64,000 bases of DNA from Photobacterium gaetbulicola Gung47 (GTDB lineage: Bacteria > Pseudomonadota > Gammaproteobacteria > Enterobacterales > Vibrionaceae), in the NCBI GenBank assembly GCA_000940995.1, contig CP005974.1, forward strand, positions 3,410,001 to 3,474,000, given 5' to 3'. Numbering within the stretch: the first letter of the stretch is position 1; each line of letters begins with the position of its first letter. Of the stretch, positions 43,862 to 53,096 are shown in pieces. The notes below the pieces were generated by a model, which saw only the letters and a list, made by a program, of their open reading frames with translations, was not told the origin of the DNA and did no database searches. The position numbers and the translations under genes are program-made.

Positions 43862-44593
43862 CTATTTCTCTGGACGAGTGAGTGACTTTTCTACTGAGGA
43901 AAGGATACCACGTAAGATATTCAGCTCCTGTGATTCCGGTCGAGCCCGGGAAAACAGGCGGCGCATTTTGGTCATTACCATCGATGGCTTGTCTTTACTG
44001 ATAAAGTCGGTCTTGGTCGCCACCTTTTCAAGGTGCTGGTAGAACAATTCCAGCTCCTTCATTCGCGGGTATTCTTCAACCTGCTGTTGAGTTTGGAATT
44101 TTTCCGACGCCAAAAACGCCATGCGAATTTCATAACTCACCGTCTGTACGGCCATCGCCAGATTCAACGAGCTGTATTCAGGGTTAGCCGGAATGTAGAC
44201 GTGGCAATGACAACGCTGCAATTCTTCATTGGTCAGGCCTGTACGCTCACGGCCAAACAGGATTGCGACATTGTGGGACGGCGCTTCGGCAATCGCCTTG
44301 ATCCCGCATTCACGGGGATCCAACTGCGGCCACTCCAACGTGCGCGAGCGGGCACTGGAGCCCACCACCAAGCCGCAATCGGCGATGGCTTCATCGAGAC
44401 TCGAGACGATCTTCGCCTGCTCGACGATATCTGAAGCACCCGCCGCCAGTGCGTATGTGGTTTCGTCTATTTCGCAGGCCGGATCGACCAGAACCAGGTT
44501 GGTCAGGCCCATCACTTTCATCGCCCGGGCCGCAGAACCAATATTGCCGGGATGTGAGGTACCCACGAGAACGACACTGACTTTATCTAACAT
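43862..44593 (-). CDS. trmJ: tRNA (Cm32/Um32) 2'-O-methyltransferase
   Basis: SPOUT methyltransferase of 243 residues. The knotted SAM site shows VLFGRERTGLTNEEL and IPANPEYSSLNLAMAVQ; the N-terminus is LVGTSHPGNIGSAARAM. It lies upstream of iscR on the same strand, as in E. coli, but the IscR boxes in the 113-bp gap give isc its own promoter. I prefer ATG 44593 (MLDKVSVVLVG) by family alignment; no clear ribosome binding site is seen for it, and an upstream TTG (44620) is possible. Confidence 0.94.
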   Translation of the reverse strand: MLDKVSVVLVGTSHPGNIGSAARAMKVMGLTNLVLVDPACEIDETTYALAAGASDIVEQAKIVSSLDEAIADCGLVVGSSARSRTLEWPQLDPRECGIKAIAEAPSHNVAILFGRERTGLTNEELQRCHCHVYIPANPEYSSLNLAMAVQTVSYEIRMAFLASEKFQTQQQVEEYPRMKELELFYQHLEKVATKTDFISKDKPSMVMTKMRRLFSRARPESQELNILRGILSSVEKSLTRPEK

Positions 44594-44880
44594 AGGAGGT
44601 GCAACTTTCAACTCTATCAATCGAACCGAAAGATTTTAACACAGGGATTTTAAAAAAGGTGAAAACATGTAAAAACTTTATACCTAAGTGGCTTCAAGTT
44701 GCACGATTCTGATTTTACGCAATACGTTCTGTTCAAAGTAAATAACCGAATGGAATAACGAGCCACTTTCACGGGCATTTGAGATTGAAACGAGCGCTTT
44801 AACGACGAAAATCCCCCCCCTCTGGCCGAGCATGGCCACACGAATAAAAAATAACCACTTCCCTTTTGCCCTAGCTCTGA

Positions 44881-44912
44881 TATACTCGCCGCCGCTTTTT
44901 AGTTCTTTAACA
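44881..44912 (+). promoter_or_regulatory. suhB promoter -10 with GC discriminator and boxA element
   Basis: TATACT at 44881-44886 is followed by a GC-rich discriminator (CGCCGCCGC). Then comes GTTCTTTAACA (44902-44912), a match to the rRNA boxA consensus (TGCTCTTTAACA) 17 bp before the suhB ATG. In E. coli suhB is repressed by Nus factors bound to such a boxA; the same is inferred here. Confidence 0.7.
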
Positions 44913-44929
44913 TCCGTTGGGAAGATCCT

Positions 44930-45730
44930 ATGCATCCTATGCTGAATATTGCCATTCGTGCTGCACGAAAGGCTGGTGACCATGTCATTAAATCTCTAGA
45001 AAAATCGCAAGCTATTGAAGTAGCTAACAAAGGCAATGATGTTGTTACTAACATCGATAACGAAGCAGAAGCTATCATTATCGACACTATCCGCAAATCT
45101 TACCCTGAGCACTGCATCGTAGCAGCGGAAAGCGGTACGATTGAAGGCAAGGACAAAGAATGCCAGTGGATCATCGACCCAGTGGATGGCACCAAGAACT
45201 TCGTTCGTGGTTACCCTCACTACGCTATCTCTGTTGCACTACGTATGCGCGGCCGCACTGAAGTGGCAGCAGTATACGATCCAGCACGCAACGAGCTATT
45301 CACAGCTACCCGTGGCGCAGGCGCTCAGCTTAACAGCCAGCGTATCCGTGCATCTCAGCCACGTGACCTAACCGGTACAACTCTGGCAACAGGCCTACCG
45401 TTTGCTGCCAAGCAGCACGCCGAAAGCTACATGAAAATCCAGAGCGCTCTGTTTGTAGACTGTGACGATATGCGTATGTCTGGCTGTGCTGCCCTAGACC
45501 TATGTTACCTAGCGGCTGGCCGTGTTGACGGCGTGTTCCGCCTAGGCCTGAAGCCTTGGGAAATTGCAGCAGGTGAGCTTATCGCGCGCGAAGCAGGTGC
45601 TATCTGTGCAGACTTCACTGGCAACACTAACCACCTTGTGACTGGCAACATCGTTGCTGGTAACGCTCGTGTTGTTAAGCCGCTGCTGAGCAAAATCCGT
45701 GAACACGGTAGCGAAGCACTAGCAAAATAA
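44930..45730 (+). CDS. suhB: Inositol monophosphatase-family protein SuhB, Nus-complex subunit
   Basis: 266 residues. Metal-site residues Glu67 (AAESG), Asp83 and Asp86 (IIDPVDGTKNF), and the second motif WEIAAGELIAREAG. In E. coli SuhB is part of the rRNA antitermination complex with NusA/B/E/G as well as a phosphatase. GGAAG precedes ATG 44930. The gene uses a narrow set of preferred codons, as do highly expressed genes, unlike its neighbours. Divergent from trmJ. Confidence 0.96.
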   Translation: MHPMLNIAIRAARKAGDHVIKSLEKSQAIEVANKGNDVVTNIDNEAEAIIIDTIRKSYPEHCIVAAESGTIEGKDKECQWIIDPVDGTKNFVRGYPHYAISVALRMRGRTEVAAVYDPARNELFTATRGAGAQLNSQRIRASQPRDLTGTTLATGLPFAAKQHAESYMKIQSALFVDCDDMRMSGCAALDLCYLAAGRVDGVFRLGLKPWEIAAGELIAREAGAICADFTGNTNHLVTGNIVAGNARVVKPLLSKIREHGSEALAK

Positions 45731-45752
45731 TCATCGCTAGCTGAAAACATCA

Positions 45753-45789
45753 AACGCCCCGGTGATGGACATCACCGGGGCGTTTTTTT
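45753..45789 (+). terminator. suhB terminator
   Basis: AACGCCCCGGTGAT/ATCACCGGGGCGTT, a 14-bp perfect stem with a 4-nt loop, then a run of Ts. Confidence 0.95.
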
Positions 45790-45800
45790 ATTCAAAAACG

Positions 45801-45856
45801 GTTCTGAGGTTCTGAGGTTCTGAGGTTCTGAGGTTCTGAGGTTCTGAGGTTCTGAG
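45801..45856. repeat. 8-bp tandem repeat, GTTCTGAG x 7
   Basis: Seven perfect octamers (56 bp) starting about 12 bp after the suhB terminator, in the suhB-secF convergent gap. Confidence 0.97.
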
Positions 45857-46015
45857 TAAAGGCTCTCTGAGCTACATTTGACTATCCAAATACATTCAAA
45901 AATTTATCATACTTCCAGCAAACCTCATGGATTATCGTGCTTACCTTATTCATAGATTCGCTCTTCTCCCCGCAGAACCATAGTACCGCTCTTCCCTACC
46001 ACAGTACCGCTCCAA

Positions 46016-46048
46016 ACAAAAACGGAGCCAAGCGGCTCCGTTTTTCAT
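46016..46048 (-). terminator. secDF operon terminator
   Basis: AAAAACGGAGCC/GGCTCCGTTTTT with a 4-nt loop, 18 bp beyond the secF stop. Confidence 0.92.
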
Positions 46049-46065
46049 TGTGAGTCAACCCCGCC

Positions 46066-47013
46066 TTACGGCATGGCGTCAAACTCTTCGCCTTCTTTGT
46101 CAACTTGTGGTGGCATTAGGTGCTCACGGGTAATACCCAATTTAAGCGCCAGTGCCGAAGCCACGTAGATCGACGAGTAGGTACCGACAGTGATACCGAT
46201 CAGCAAGGCAGCGGCAAAACCGTGGATCATGCTACCGCCTTTCATGAACAGGGCGATAACCACGAACAAGGTGGTACCAGAGGTGATCAAGGTACGGCTC
46301 AGGGTCTGAGTGATTGAGTTATTCATCACCTCTACCGCATCACCCTTCCGCATCTTGCGGAAGTTTTCACGGATACGGTCAAAGACCACGATGGTATCGT
46401 TGAGCGAGTAACCGACAACGGTCAGCAGGGCTGCCACGATAGTCAGGTCGATCTCGATCTGGGTAAACGAAAAGATACCGATAGTGATGATAACGTCGTG
46501 GGCCAGTGCCAATACCGCACCTGCCGCCAAGCGCCATTCGAAGCGCATTGAAACGTAGAGTAAGATACAGATCAGCGAGACCAAGATAGCCAAGCCACCC
46601 GCCTCTGCCAGCTCGTCACCCACGTTCGGGCCAACGAATTCAATACGACGCATTTCAACGTCCTGGCCCGTACCAACTTTCAAGGCATCGATGATCTGGG
46701 TACCGAGTTTCTCGCCCTGTGCATCTTCGCGCGGCTGAAGGCGAACCATCACATCACGTGCCGTACCGAAGTTCTGCACAATCGCATCACCAAAGCCAGC
46801 CTCTTCCAGTGATTCTCGGATCAAGCCCAGGTCAGCAGGCTGCTCGAAGCCCACTTCAATCAGGGTACCGCCGGTGAAATCCAAGCCCCAGTTCAGTTTC
46901 TGGGTGGTCACGGTACCAATTGCAGCGATAATCATAATGATCGAAAGGACAAATGCGCCTTTCGACCAGCGCATAAAGTCGATCGCCTTATCCGCTTTCA
47001 TTATCTGAAACAT
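46066..47013 (-). CDS. secF: Protein translocase subunit SecF
   Basis: 315 residues, RND-like with six membrane helices. Large periplasmic loop after helix 1 (residues about 40-140); conserved GLDFTGGTLIEVGF and, in helix 4-5, TVVGYSLNDTIVVFDRIREN. Works with SecD to pull substrates using the ion gradient. GGAG lies 8 bp before the ATG. It is 12 bp from secD. Confidence 0.96.
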   Translation of the reverse strand: MFQIMKADKAIDFMRWSKGAFVLSIIMIIAAIGTVTTQKLNWGLDFTGGTLIEVGFEQPADLGLIRESLEEAGFGDAIVQNFGTARDVMVRLQPREDAQGEKLGTQIIDALKVGTGQDVEMRRIEFVGPNVGDELAEAGGLAILVSLICILLYVSMRFEWRLAAGAVLALAHDVIITIGIFSFTQIEIDLTIVAALLTVVGYSLNDTIVVFDRIRENFRKMRKGDAVEVMNNSITQTLSRTLITSGTTLFVVIALFMKGGSMIHGFAAALLIGITVGTYSSIYVASALALKLGITREHLMPPQVDKEGEEFDAMP

Positions 47014-47025
47014 GTCAGCGTCTCC

Positions 47026-48873
47026 TTAGATCGACAGTTTATCGACGCGCTTACCGCCGTAAACCAAGTTAACCAGTGCACGGGTACCGATGATAGCCGT
47101 GAACATGGAAGTCAAAATACCAATTGATAGGGTGACGGCGAAGCCTTTGATCGCACCGGTACCCACAGCAAACAGAATGATTGCGGTGATCAAAGTGGTG
47201 ATGTTGGCATCGGCAATGGTGCTAAATGCATTGGCATAACCTTGCTGAATCGCATGCTGCGGGCTGCGGCCTTCGCGAAGCTCCTCACGGATACGCTCGA
47301 AGATAAGTACGTTGGCATCAACCGCCATACCCACCGTCAGAACGATACCGGCAATACCCGGCAGGGTCATGGTCGCCCCCGGGATCATCGACATCACACC
47401 GATAATCAATACCAGGTTCATCAGCAGTGCCATGTTGGCGAATAGACCGAAGCGACGGTAGTAAAGCAGGGTAAACAGCATGACCGCCACCATACCCCAA
47501 ACCATCGCCTGGATACCCATGTCGATGTTTTGCTGACCCATTGATGGGCCGATGGTCCGCTCTTCAACAATAGAGATCGGCGCAATCAGTGCACCAGCAC
47601 GCAATAGCAGTGCTAGGTTGTGAGCTTCTGCCTGTGAATCAATCCCGGTAATACGGAAGTTACGGCCAAGTGCGGTCTGGATAGTCGCCTGGTTAATCAC
47701 TTCTTCGTGTTTTTCCAGGATAACCTTACCGTTTTCGTCACGTTCACCGCTGTCTTTGTACTCGGTGAATAGTGTCGCCATCAACTTGCCTACGTTGTTA
47801 CGCGAGAAGGCTGTCATCTTGCTTCCACCTTCGCTATCGAGCGAGATGTTTACCTGAGGACGACCATATTCATCGGCACTTGAGCTGGCATCGGTAATGT
47901 GAGAACCACCTAGGATCACACGTTTCTTCAGCACCGCAGGACGCCCATCACGAGTGAACTTCACTTCGCTGCCCGGTGGCACACGGCCTGATGCCGCTGC
48001 GGCCAAGTCAGCCGAATTATCGACTTCACGGAACTCAAGCGTTGCCGTTGCACCCAAGATTTCCTTGGCACGGGCAGTATCTTGTACCCCTGGTAGCTCA
48101 ACCACAATACGGTTAGCCCCCTGGCGCTGAACCAGTGGCTCGGCGACACCCAGCTCGTTTACACGGTTACGCAGGATGGTAATGTTCTGGTCAACGGCAT
48201 AATTGCGAATTTCCTGCAGGCGGGCATCGGTAAATGTCGCACTGAGCAGGAAGCCACTGGTGGTATCAGTAAACTGCATATCCGGGTGAAGGCGCTGCAG
48301 CTCACGCTTGGCTTCAGCCAATTGCTCGGCATTACGCAGACGAACTTCAACCGCTTCATCGGTTTTGCTGATCGCACGGTAACGAATCTTCGCTTCACGC
48401 AACTCAGTACGGAATGTTTCTTCCTGCTGGCCCAGCAATTTCTCCATTGCTGCGTCCATATCTACTTCCATCAAGAAATGCACACCGCCGCGCAGGTCAA
48501 GGCCCAGTTTCATTGGGTTCGCACCGATGGATTCAAGCCAGTCTGGGGTAGAAGGGGCAAGGTTAAGGGCTACGACGAAATCGTCGCCAAGCTGTTCGTT
48601 AAGAATATCGCGAGCACTGATTTGGGTATCAGTGTCGTTAAAGCGGACCAGGACAGTACCGTTTTCGAAAGCGACTGATTTATAGGAGATTTGATTTTGT
48701 TCTAAATCTTCGGTGACGGCATCCAGCGTGGACATATCTGCCGAGGCGCCACGCGCCCCGGAGATTTGAATTGCTGGATCTTCACCGTATACATTGGGAA
48801 GTGCGTAGAGCAAACCGATAAGTAGCGCGAACACTACCATCAGGTTCTTCCACAAGGGATAACGGTTTAGCAC
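47026..48873 (-). CDS. secD: Protein translocase subunit SecD
   Basis: 615 residues. N-terminal helix (about 10-28), periplasmic P1 domain (LGLDLRGGVHFLMEVD, GVQDTARAKEILG), then five C-terminal helices with VGMAVDANVLIFERIREELREG. The start is GTG 48873 with AAGGAT upstream. Order yajC-secD-secF is conserved. Confidence 0.96.
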   Translation of the reverse strand: MLNRYPLWKNLMVVFALLIGLLYALPNVYGEDPAIQISGARGASADMSTLDAVTEDLEQNQISYKSVAFENGTVLVRFNDTDTQISARDILNEQLGDDFVVALNLAPSTPDWLESIGANPMKLGLDLRGGVHFLMEVDMDAAMEKLLGQQEETFRTELREAKIRYRAISKTDEAVEVRLRNAEQLAEAKRELQRLHPDMQFTDTTSGFLLSATFTDARLQEIRNYAVDQNITILRNRVNELGVAEPLVQRQGANRIVVELPGVQDTARAKEILGATATLEFREVDNSADLAAAASGRVPPGSEVKFTRDGRPAVLKKRVILGGSHITDASSSADEYGRPQVNISLDSEGGSKMTAFSRNNVGKLMATLFTEYKDSGERDENGKVILEKHEEVINQATIQTALGRNFRITGIDSQAEAHNLALLLRAGALIAPISIVEERTIGPSMGQQNIDMGIQAMVWGMVAVMLFTLLYYRRFGLFANMALLMNLVLIIGVMSMIPGATMTLPGIAGIVLTVGMAVDANVLIFERIREELREGRSPQHAIQQGYANAFSTIADANITTLITAIILFAVGTGAIKGFAVTLSIGILTSMFTAIIGTRALVNLVYGGKRVDKLSI

Positions 48874-48896
48874 TGCTATGATCCTTCAAGCAAATA

Positions 48897-49229
48897 TTAC
48901 AGAGACTTCATTGTGCCTTTTGGCAGAACGGCAGTAACGAAGTCTTTCTTGATAGTCACTTCAGTTGTGTCGTTCAGCGCGATTACAATGTAGTCGTTTT
49001 CTTCAGAAACCTTAGAGATTTTACCTACTAGGCCACCGTTGGTTAGCACTTCATCACCTTTGCCCATGGAAGACATCAGGTTCTTGTGCTCTTTCACACG
49101 TTTTGCCTGCGGGCGGTAAATCATGAAATAGAAGATAACGGCAAACAGGCCAAGCATGATGAATAGCTGCATACCGCCGCCCTGTGGTGCACCTTCAGCT
49201 GCTGCGTGTGCTTGAGAAATCAGACTCAT
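48897..49229 (-). CDS. yajC: Sec translocase accessory protein YajC
   Basis: 110 residues with one membrane helix (about 20-40; MQLFIMLGLFAVIFYFMI), the family motif YRPQAKRVKEHKNLMSSM and a small cytosolic beta domain. It binds SecDF-YidC. GAGGA precedes the ATG. It lies 16 bp after tgt. Confidence 0.95.
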   Translation of the reverse strand: MSLISQAHAAAEGAPQGGGMQLFIMLGLFAVIFYFMIYRPQAKRVKEHKNLMSSMGKGDEVLTNGGLVGKISKVSEENDYIVIALNDTTEVTIKKDFVTAVLPKGTMKSL

Positions 49230-49245
49230 TTACTAACGTCCTCGA

Positions 49246-50376
49246 TTATTTGTTGTCATTTAATGGTGGAACTTCACGGTTGCGACGTGCATAGAATTCC
49301 TCTACGAACACATCGAAACGATCTTCTTCAATCGCCTTGCGGATACTTTCCATCAAACGCTGGTAGTAACGCAAGTTGTGGATTGTGTTAAGGCGCGCAC
49401 CCAGGATTTCATTACATTTATCCAAGTGGTACAGGTACGCCTTCGAATAGTTGCGACAAGTGTAACAGTCACAGTGCGGATCGAGAGGGGTTGTGTCCGT
49501 TTTATGTTTCGCATTACGGATCTTGATCACACCTCCGGTCACAAACAGGTGGCCATTTCGGGCATTTCGAGTCGGCATAACGCAGTCGAACATGTCGATA
49601 CCACGGCGAACACCTTCAACCAAATCTTCTGGCTTGCCCACACCCATCAGGTAGCGCGGCTTGTCTTCAGGTAGTTGAGGGCAGGTATGCTCAAGTACAC
49701 GGTGCATGTCTTCTTTCGGCTCACCGACGGCAAGACCACCTACCGCATAACCGTCAAAGCCGATCTTAGTCAGGCCTTCGACTGACACATCGCGCAAGTC
49801 TTCGTATACACTACCTTGGACGATACCGAACAGCGCATTTTTGTTACCAAGTTTGTCAAAGTGGTTGCGGCTGCGCTGTGCCCAACGCAGTGACATCTCC
49901 ATCGACTTCTTCGCTTCATCGTGTGTCGCCGGGTAAGGCGTACACTCGTCGAAGATCATCACGACGTCAGAGCCAAGGTCTTTCTGGATTTCCATCGACT
50001 TCTCGGCGTCCATGAAAATCTTGTCACCGTTCACCGGGTTACGGAAGTGAACACCTTCCTCCGTGATCTTACGAATATCACCCAAGCTAAATACCTGGAA
50101 ACCGCCTGAATCGGTCAGGATAGGACCTTGCCACTGCATGAAATCGTGCAGGTCGCCGTGCATCTTCATCACTTCCTGGCCAGGACGCAACCACAGGTGG
50201 AAGGTATTACCCAACAGAATTTGCGCACCGGTCTCTTTGACTTCTTCCGGTGTCATGCCCTTTACCGTACCGTAAGTACCAACCGGCATAAAGGCCGGTG
50301 TTTCTACCGTGCCACGCTCAAACTGCAGACGACCGCGGCGGGCACGTCCCTGGGTTTTATCTAATTCAAATTTCAC
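49246..50376 (-). CDS. tgt: tRNA-guanine transglycosylase
   Basis: 376 residues. Swaps guanine-34 for preQ1 in GUN-anticodon tRNAs, first tRNA-level step of queuosine. Active-site segments TDSGGFQVFSLG and GIDMFDCVMPTRNARNG. Zinc motif CDCYTC plus downstream His. GTG start at 50376 directly after GGAGG. Lies between queA and yajC. Confidence 0.97.
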   Translation of the reverse strand: MKFELDKTQGRARRGRLQFERGTVETPAFMPVGTYGTVKGMTPEEVKETGAQILLGNTFHLWLRPGQEVMKMHGDLHDFMQWQGPILTDSGGFQVFSLGDIRKITEEGVHFRNPVNGDKIFMDAEKSMEIQKDLGSDVVMIFDECTPYPATHDEAKKSMEMSLRWAQRSRNHFDKLGNKNALFGIVQGSVYEDLRDVSVEGLTKIGFDGYAVGGLAVGEPKEDMHRVLEHTCPQLPEDKPRYLMGVGKPEDLVEGVRRGIDMFDCVMPTRNARNGHLFVTGGVIKIRNAKHKTDTTPLDPHCDCYTCRNYSKAYLYHLDKCNEILGARLNTIHNLRYYQRLMESIRKAIEEDRFDVFVEEFYARRNREVPPLNDNK

Positions 50377-50582
50377 AAAGCCTCCAACAGCCAGAGAAAC
50401 AATCTGACATCAACACCCCCATCCGGCTAAGGTCAGGGGTACAACGATGGCATTAGCAGGCAGCACGCCCGCCAAGCCCAATATCACCAGCCGCATTATC
50501 GGCAGGTATTCCACTCCGCCCTAAAGCCTAGTGGAAGAATTTGTCATCGTCTGATCTTAATTTGCCAGAGATGAAAAACACA

Positions 50583-50620
50583 AAGGCTGCATTTTAGCAA
50601 ATGCAGCCTTAAGTGACACT
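50583..50620 (-). terminator. Hairpin after queA
   Basis: AAGGCTGCATTT/AAATGCAGCCTT, 12-bp perfect stem with a 4-nt loop, followed by TTTG on the minus strand. It sits between queA and tgt, so tgt-secDF may rely on read-through or on a promoter in the 270-bp gap. Confidence 0.75.
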
Positions 50621-50643
50621 GACTTCATCAATGAAACGTGTGA

Positions 50644-51696
50644 TTACACCGTTTTGCGGGTAATAAACATCGAATCACCGTAACTGAAGAAACGATATTT
50701 GTTTTCAACAGCTTGCTTGTATGCGTTCATCGTATGCTCATAGCCGGCAAACGCACTCACCAACATAATCAGGGTTGATTCCGGCAAGTGGAAGTTGGTG
50801 ATCAGCACATCAATCAGCTGATATTCATAGCCCGGGTAGATGAAGATTTCGGTATCACCGAAAAATGGTTTGAGTTCAGTGCCTTTCTGCTTGGCATCCT
50901 GAGCGGCACTCTCCAGCGAGCGCACTGATGTCGTGCCTACCGCCACCACGCGCTTACCGTTGGCCTTGGTCGCGTTGATCGCAGCAACCACTTCCTCAGG
51001 TACTTCCACATATTCGGCGTGCATATGGTGGTCATTGATATTATCCACGCGAACCGGCTGGAAAGTACCCGCACCGACATGCAAGGTCACGAAAGCAAAG
51101 TTCACGCCCTTAGCCTTGAGGGCCGCCATCAGCTCATCGTCAAAGTGCAGGCCTGCCGTCGGCGCGGCAACCGCACCCGGCTTGGCGTTGTATACCGTCT
51201 GGTAGCGCTCTTTGTCGGCATCTTCATCTGGGCGATCGATATATGGCGGAAGCGGCATGTGGCCCACTTCTTCAAGGATCTCCAACACCGTTTTGTCGCT
51301 GTTGAAACGGATTTCAAACAATGCATCATGGCGAGCAACCATTTCAGCCTGATATTCATCATTGTCACCAAGGAACAATTCATTACCCGGCTTCGGAGAT
51401 TTTGACGCACGTACATGGGCAAGAATGCTCTTGTCATCCAGCATACGCTCAACCAGCACTTCCAGCTTACCGCCAGACGCTTTGCGCCCAAACAAACGTG
51501 CCGGGATCACTCGGGTATTGTTGAACACTAACAAATCACCCGGCTCAACCAGATCCAGAACATCCTTAAAGCCTTTGTGTGCCAGCTCACCAGTGTTGCC
51601 GGTCAGCTGCAGCAAGCGGCTAGCAGTACGCTGAGGTTGCGGGTAGCGAGCGATCAGCTCATCAGGAAGGTCAAAGTCAAAATCAGAAACTTGCAT
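50644..51696 (-). CDS. queA: S-adenosylmethionine:tRNA ribosyltransferase-isomerase
   Basis: 350 residues. Adds the cyclopentene ring from SAM to preQ1-tRNA. Family landmarks: DFDLPDELIARYPQPQRTASRLL, GDLLVFNNTRVIPARLFG, AAPTAGLHFDDEL, FVTLHVGAGTFQPVR and NFHLPESTLIMLVSAFAG. Two ATGs adjoin (51699 and 51696); I take the second, 8 bp from AGGG and matching the family start MQVSDF. Confidence 0.96.
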   Translation of the reverse strand: MQVSDFDFDLPDELIARYPQPQRTASRLLQLTGNTGELAHKGFKDVLDLVEPGDLLVFNNTRVIPARLFGRKASGGKLEVLVERMLDDKSILAHVRASKSPKPGNELFLGDNDEYQAEMVARHDALFEIRFNSDKTVLEILEEVGHMPLPPYIDRPDEDADKERYQTVYNAKPGAVAAPTAGLHFDDELMAALKAKGVNFAFVTLHVGAGTFQPVRVDNINDHHMHAEYVEVPEEVVAAINATKANGKRVVAVGTTSVRSLESAAQDAKQKGTELKPFFGDTEIFIYPGYEYQLIDVLITNFHLPESTLIMLVSAFAGYEHTMNAYKQAVENKYRFFSYGDSMFITRKTV

Positions 51697-51761
51697 CATT
51701 AGGGCCCTAAATTACAGCAGGCAGCTAGTATAGGCTGCCCCACTGCAATATCAAGCAAAGA

Positions 51762-52868
51762 TCACCTCGACAGCGCCTGGCCCATGACACGTCGGCGCAA
51801 CCACGTAACAGCCACGAGCAACGCTAGCCCGCCGAGGCCGAGCCCCCCGCCGCTACTGCCACTATTTCCTCCGCCGCTGGCCACGGACTGGCCCCCATCG
51901 ACCACTTCCCCCGCCCCTTCATAGTTGGCCAAGAAAGGATCGACGGCAAAAGTCGCCATCGGCTGATCCAACGCCCCCTGACCTATTTCCGATTCCAGCC
52001 AGCTCCTCTGGCTCGCGACTTCCGAATAGACGCCTGGCAACCGGCCGGCGCAGCCTTCACCAAAACTGACAAGCCCTACTAGGCGCAAGCCAAAGTCACT
52101 GTCTGCCGCCCGCAATGGATCCTGCCAGACCAGCGGGCCGCCGGAATCACCAAAGCAGCTGTCTCGGCCGAGTGTTGGCGACACGGAACCGGCACATAAG
52201 AAGATACCGTATTCGCTGCTATTGATGTTTGCGCCCCACATGGAGTCGCAAATATTGTCAGGCACCCCAGATAACAAGGTCTGCCGAAGCCGGGTTGCCC
52301 CCGAGCTGGCATTACTGGCATCGGTACTGCCCCAGCCTGACACCAACAAGTTCGGCTGGCGTTCGCCGTTGGTGACCCAGCCATTGGCAAAAGCCTCGTC
52401 CGCTCGCTGCTGGTCATCCGCCGATGCTAGCCGGATAGGCTGCGCATTGTCCGGCAACGGGCTGGACAGCTTGACAATGGCCATATCGTTGGCAAACCGT
52501 GAAGCATTGTATTGGGGGTGAAGTACGATTTCATGCACCGCCACCGCATTGAGCGAGCCCGCGCTGAAGATACTGGTGATACCAGCCCACACCTTCACCT
52601 TGCTCGGTTTGGCGGTCTCGAAGCCATTGCGCATACAGTGGGCAGCAGTCAGCACGACATCGGCGCTGATCACCACACCGCCACAAATGAAGGTTCTTTC
52701 GTTCGCACCTTCGCCAAAGGTCATATTGAGGTAAGCCTGCCAAGGTATTTCGCTGGACCCGGACTCAATACCGCCGATAATTTTCGGTTGAGGTACAGGA
52801 TCATCACTGTGTACATAGAATGGCAACCACATCGCCCAAGACAGCATGATAAACAGCAGCTTACGCAT
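51762..52868 (-). CDS. Secreted trypsin-like serine protease with GlyGly-CTERM tail
   Basis: S1A protease of 368 residues. Signal peptide (1-21), activation site PK-IIGG (cleavage after Lys29), then the triad His77 (TAAHC), Asp128 (NDMAIV) and Ser242 (GDSGGP). Asp236, six before Ser242, gives trypsin-like Arg/Lys preference. Residues 330-360 form the GlyGly-CTERM signal: a Gly/Ser run, a hydrophobic stretch and RRR. In Vibrio, such proteases (VesB type) leave by the type II system and are trimmed by rhombosortase. Neither is encoded in the window. Single-gene unit. Confidence 0.93.
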   Translation of the reverse strand: MRKLLFIMLSWAMWLPFYVHSDDPVPQPKIIGGIESGSSEIPWQAYLNMTFGEGANERTFICGGVVISADVVLTAAHCMRNGFETAKPSKVKVWAGITSIFSAGSLNAVAVHEIVLHPQYNASRFANDMAIVKLSSPLPDNAQPIRLASADDQQRADEAFANGWVTNGERQPNLLVSGWGSTDASNASSGATRLRQTLLSGVPDNICDSMWGANINSSEYGIFLCAGSVSPTLGRDSCFGDSGGPLVWQDPLRAADSDFGLRLVGLVSFGEGCAGRLPGVYSEVASQRSWLESEIGQGALDQPMATFAVDPFLANYEGAGEVVDGGQSVASGGGNSGSSGGGLGLGGLALLVAVTWLRRRVMGQALSR

Positions 52869-53096
52869 TGACTCATTCCTCTACGGCATCATTTTAATGA
52901 GTATACGACACAATCTCTTTTTTAACGCATGAGAAACAAATGAGAAACACCTAAATAACTTGCGAAATCTTTGACTAGCGTCATAGGTCGCGTTCACAGG
53001 ATTGGCTACATTCATAGAAGAAGAAAAAAAAGGAACTGAGAAACCCGCAAAAATGGGCAAAAACAACAAATAACTTACCGTTATTGAGGAGGCTCT

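Noticed and set aside
43911..44930. C-tract (eight Cs at 44813-44820) as a phase-variable switch
   Set aside because: It lies in the trmJ-suhB gap well upstream of the suhB -10 element and not in a coding frame; length is short for slippage-based switching.
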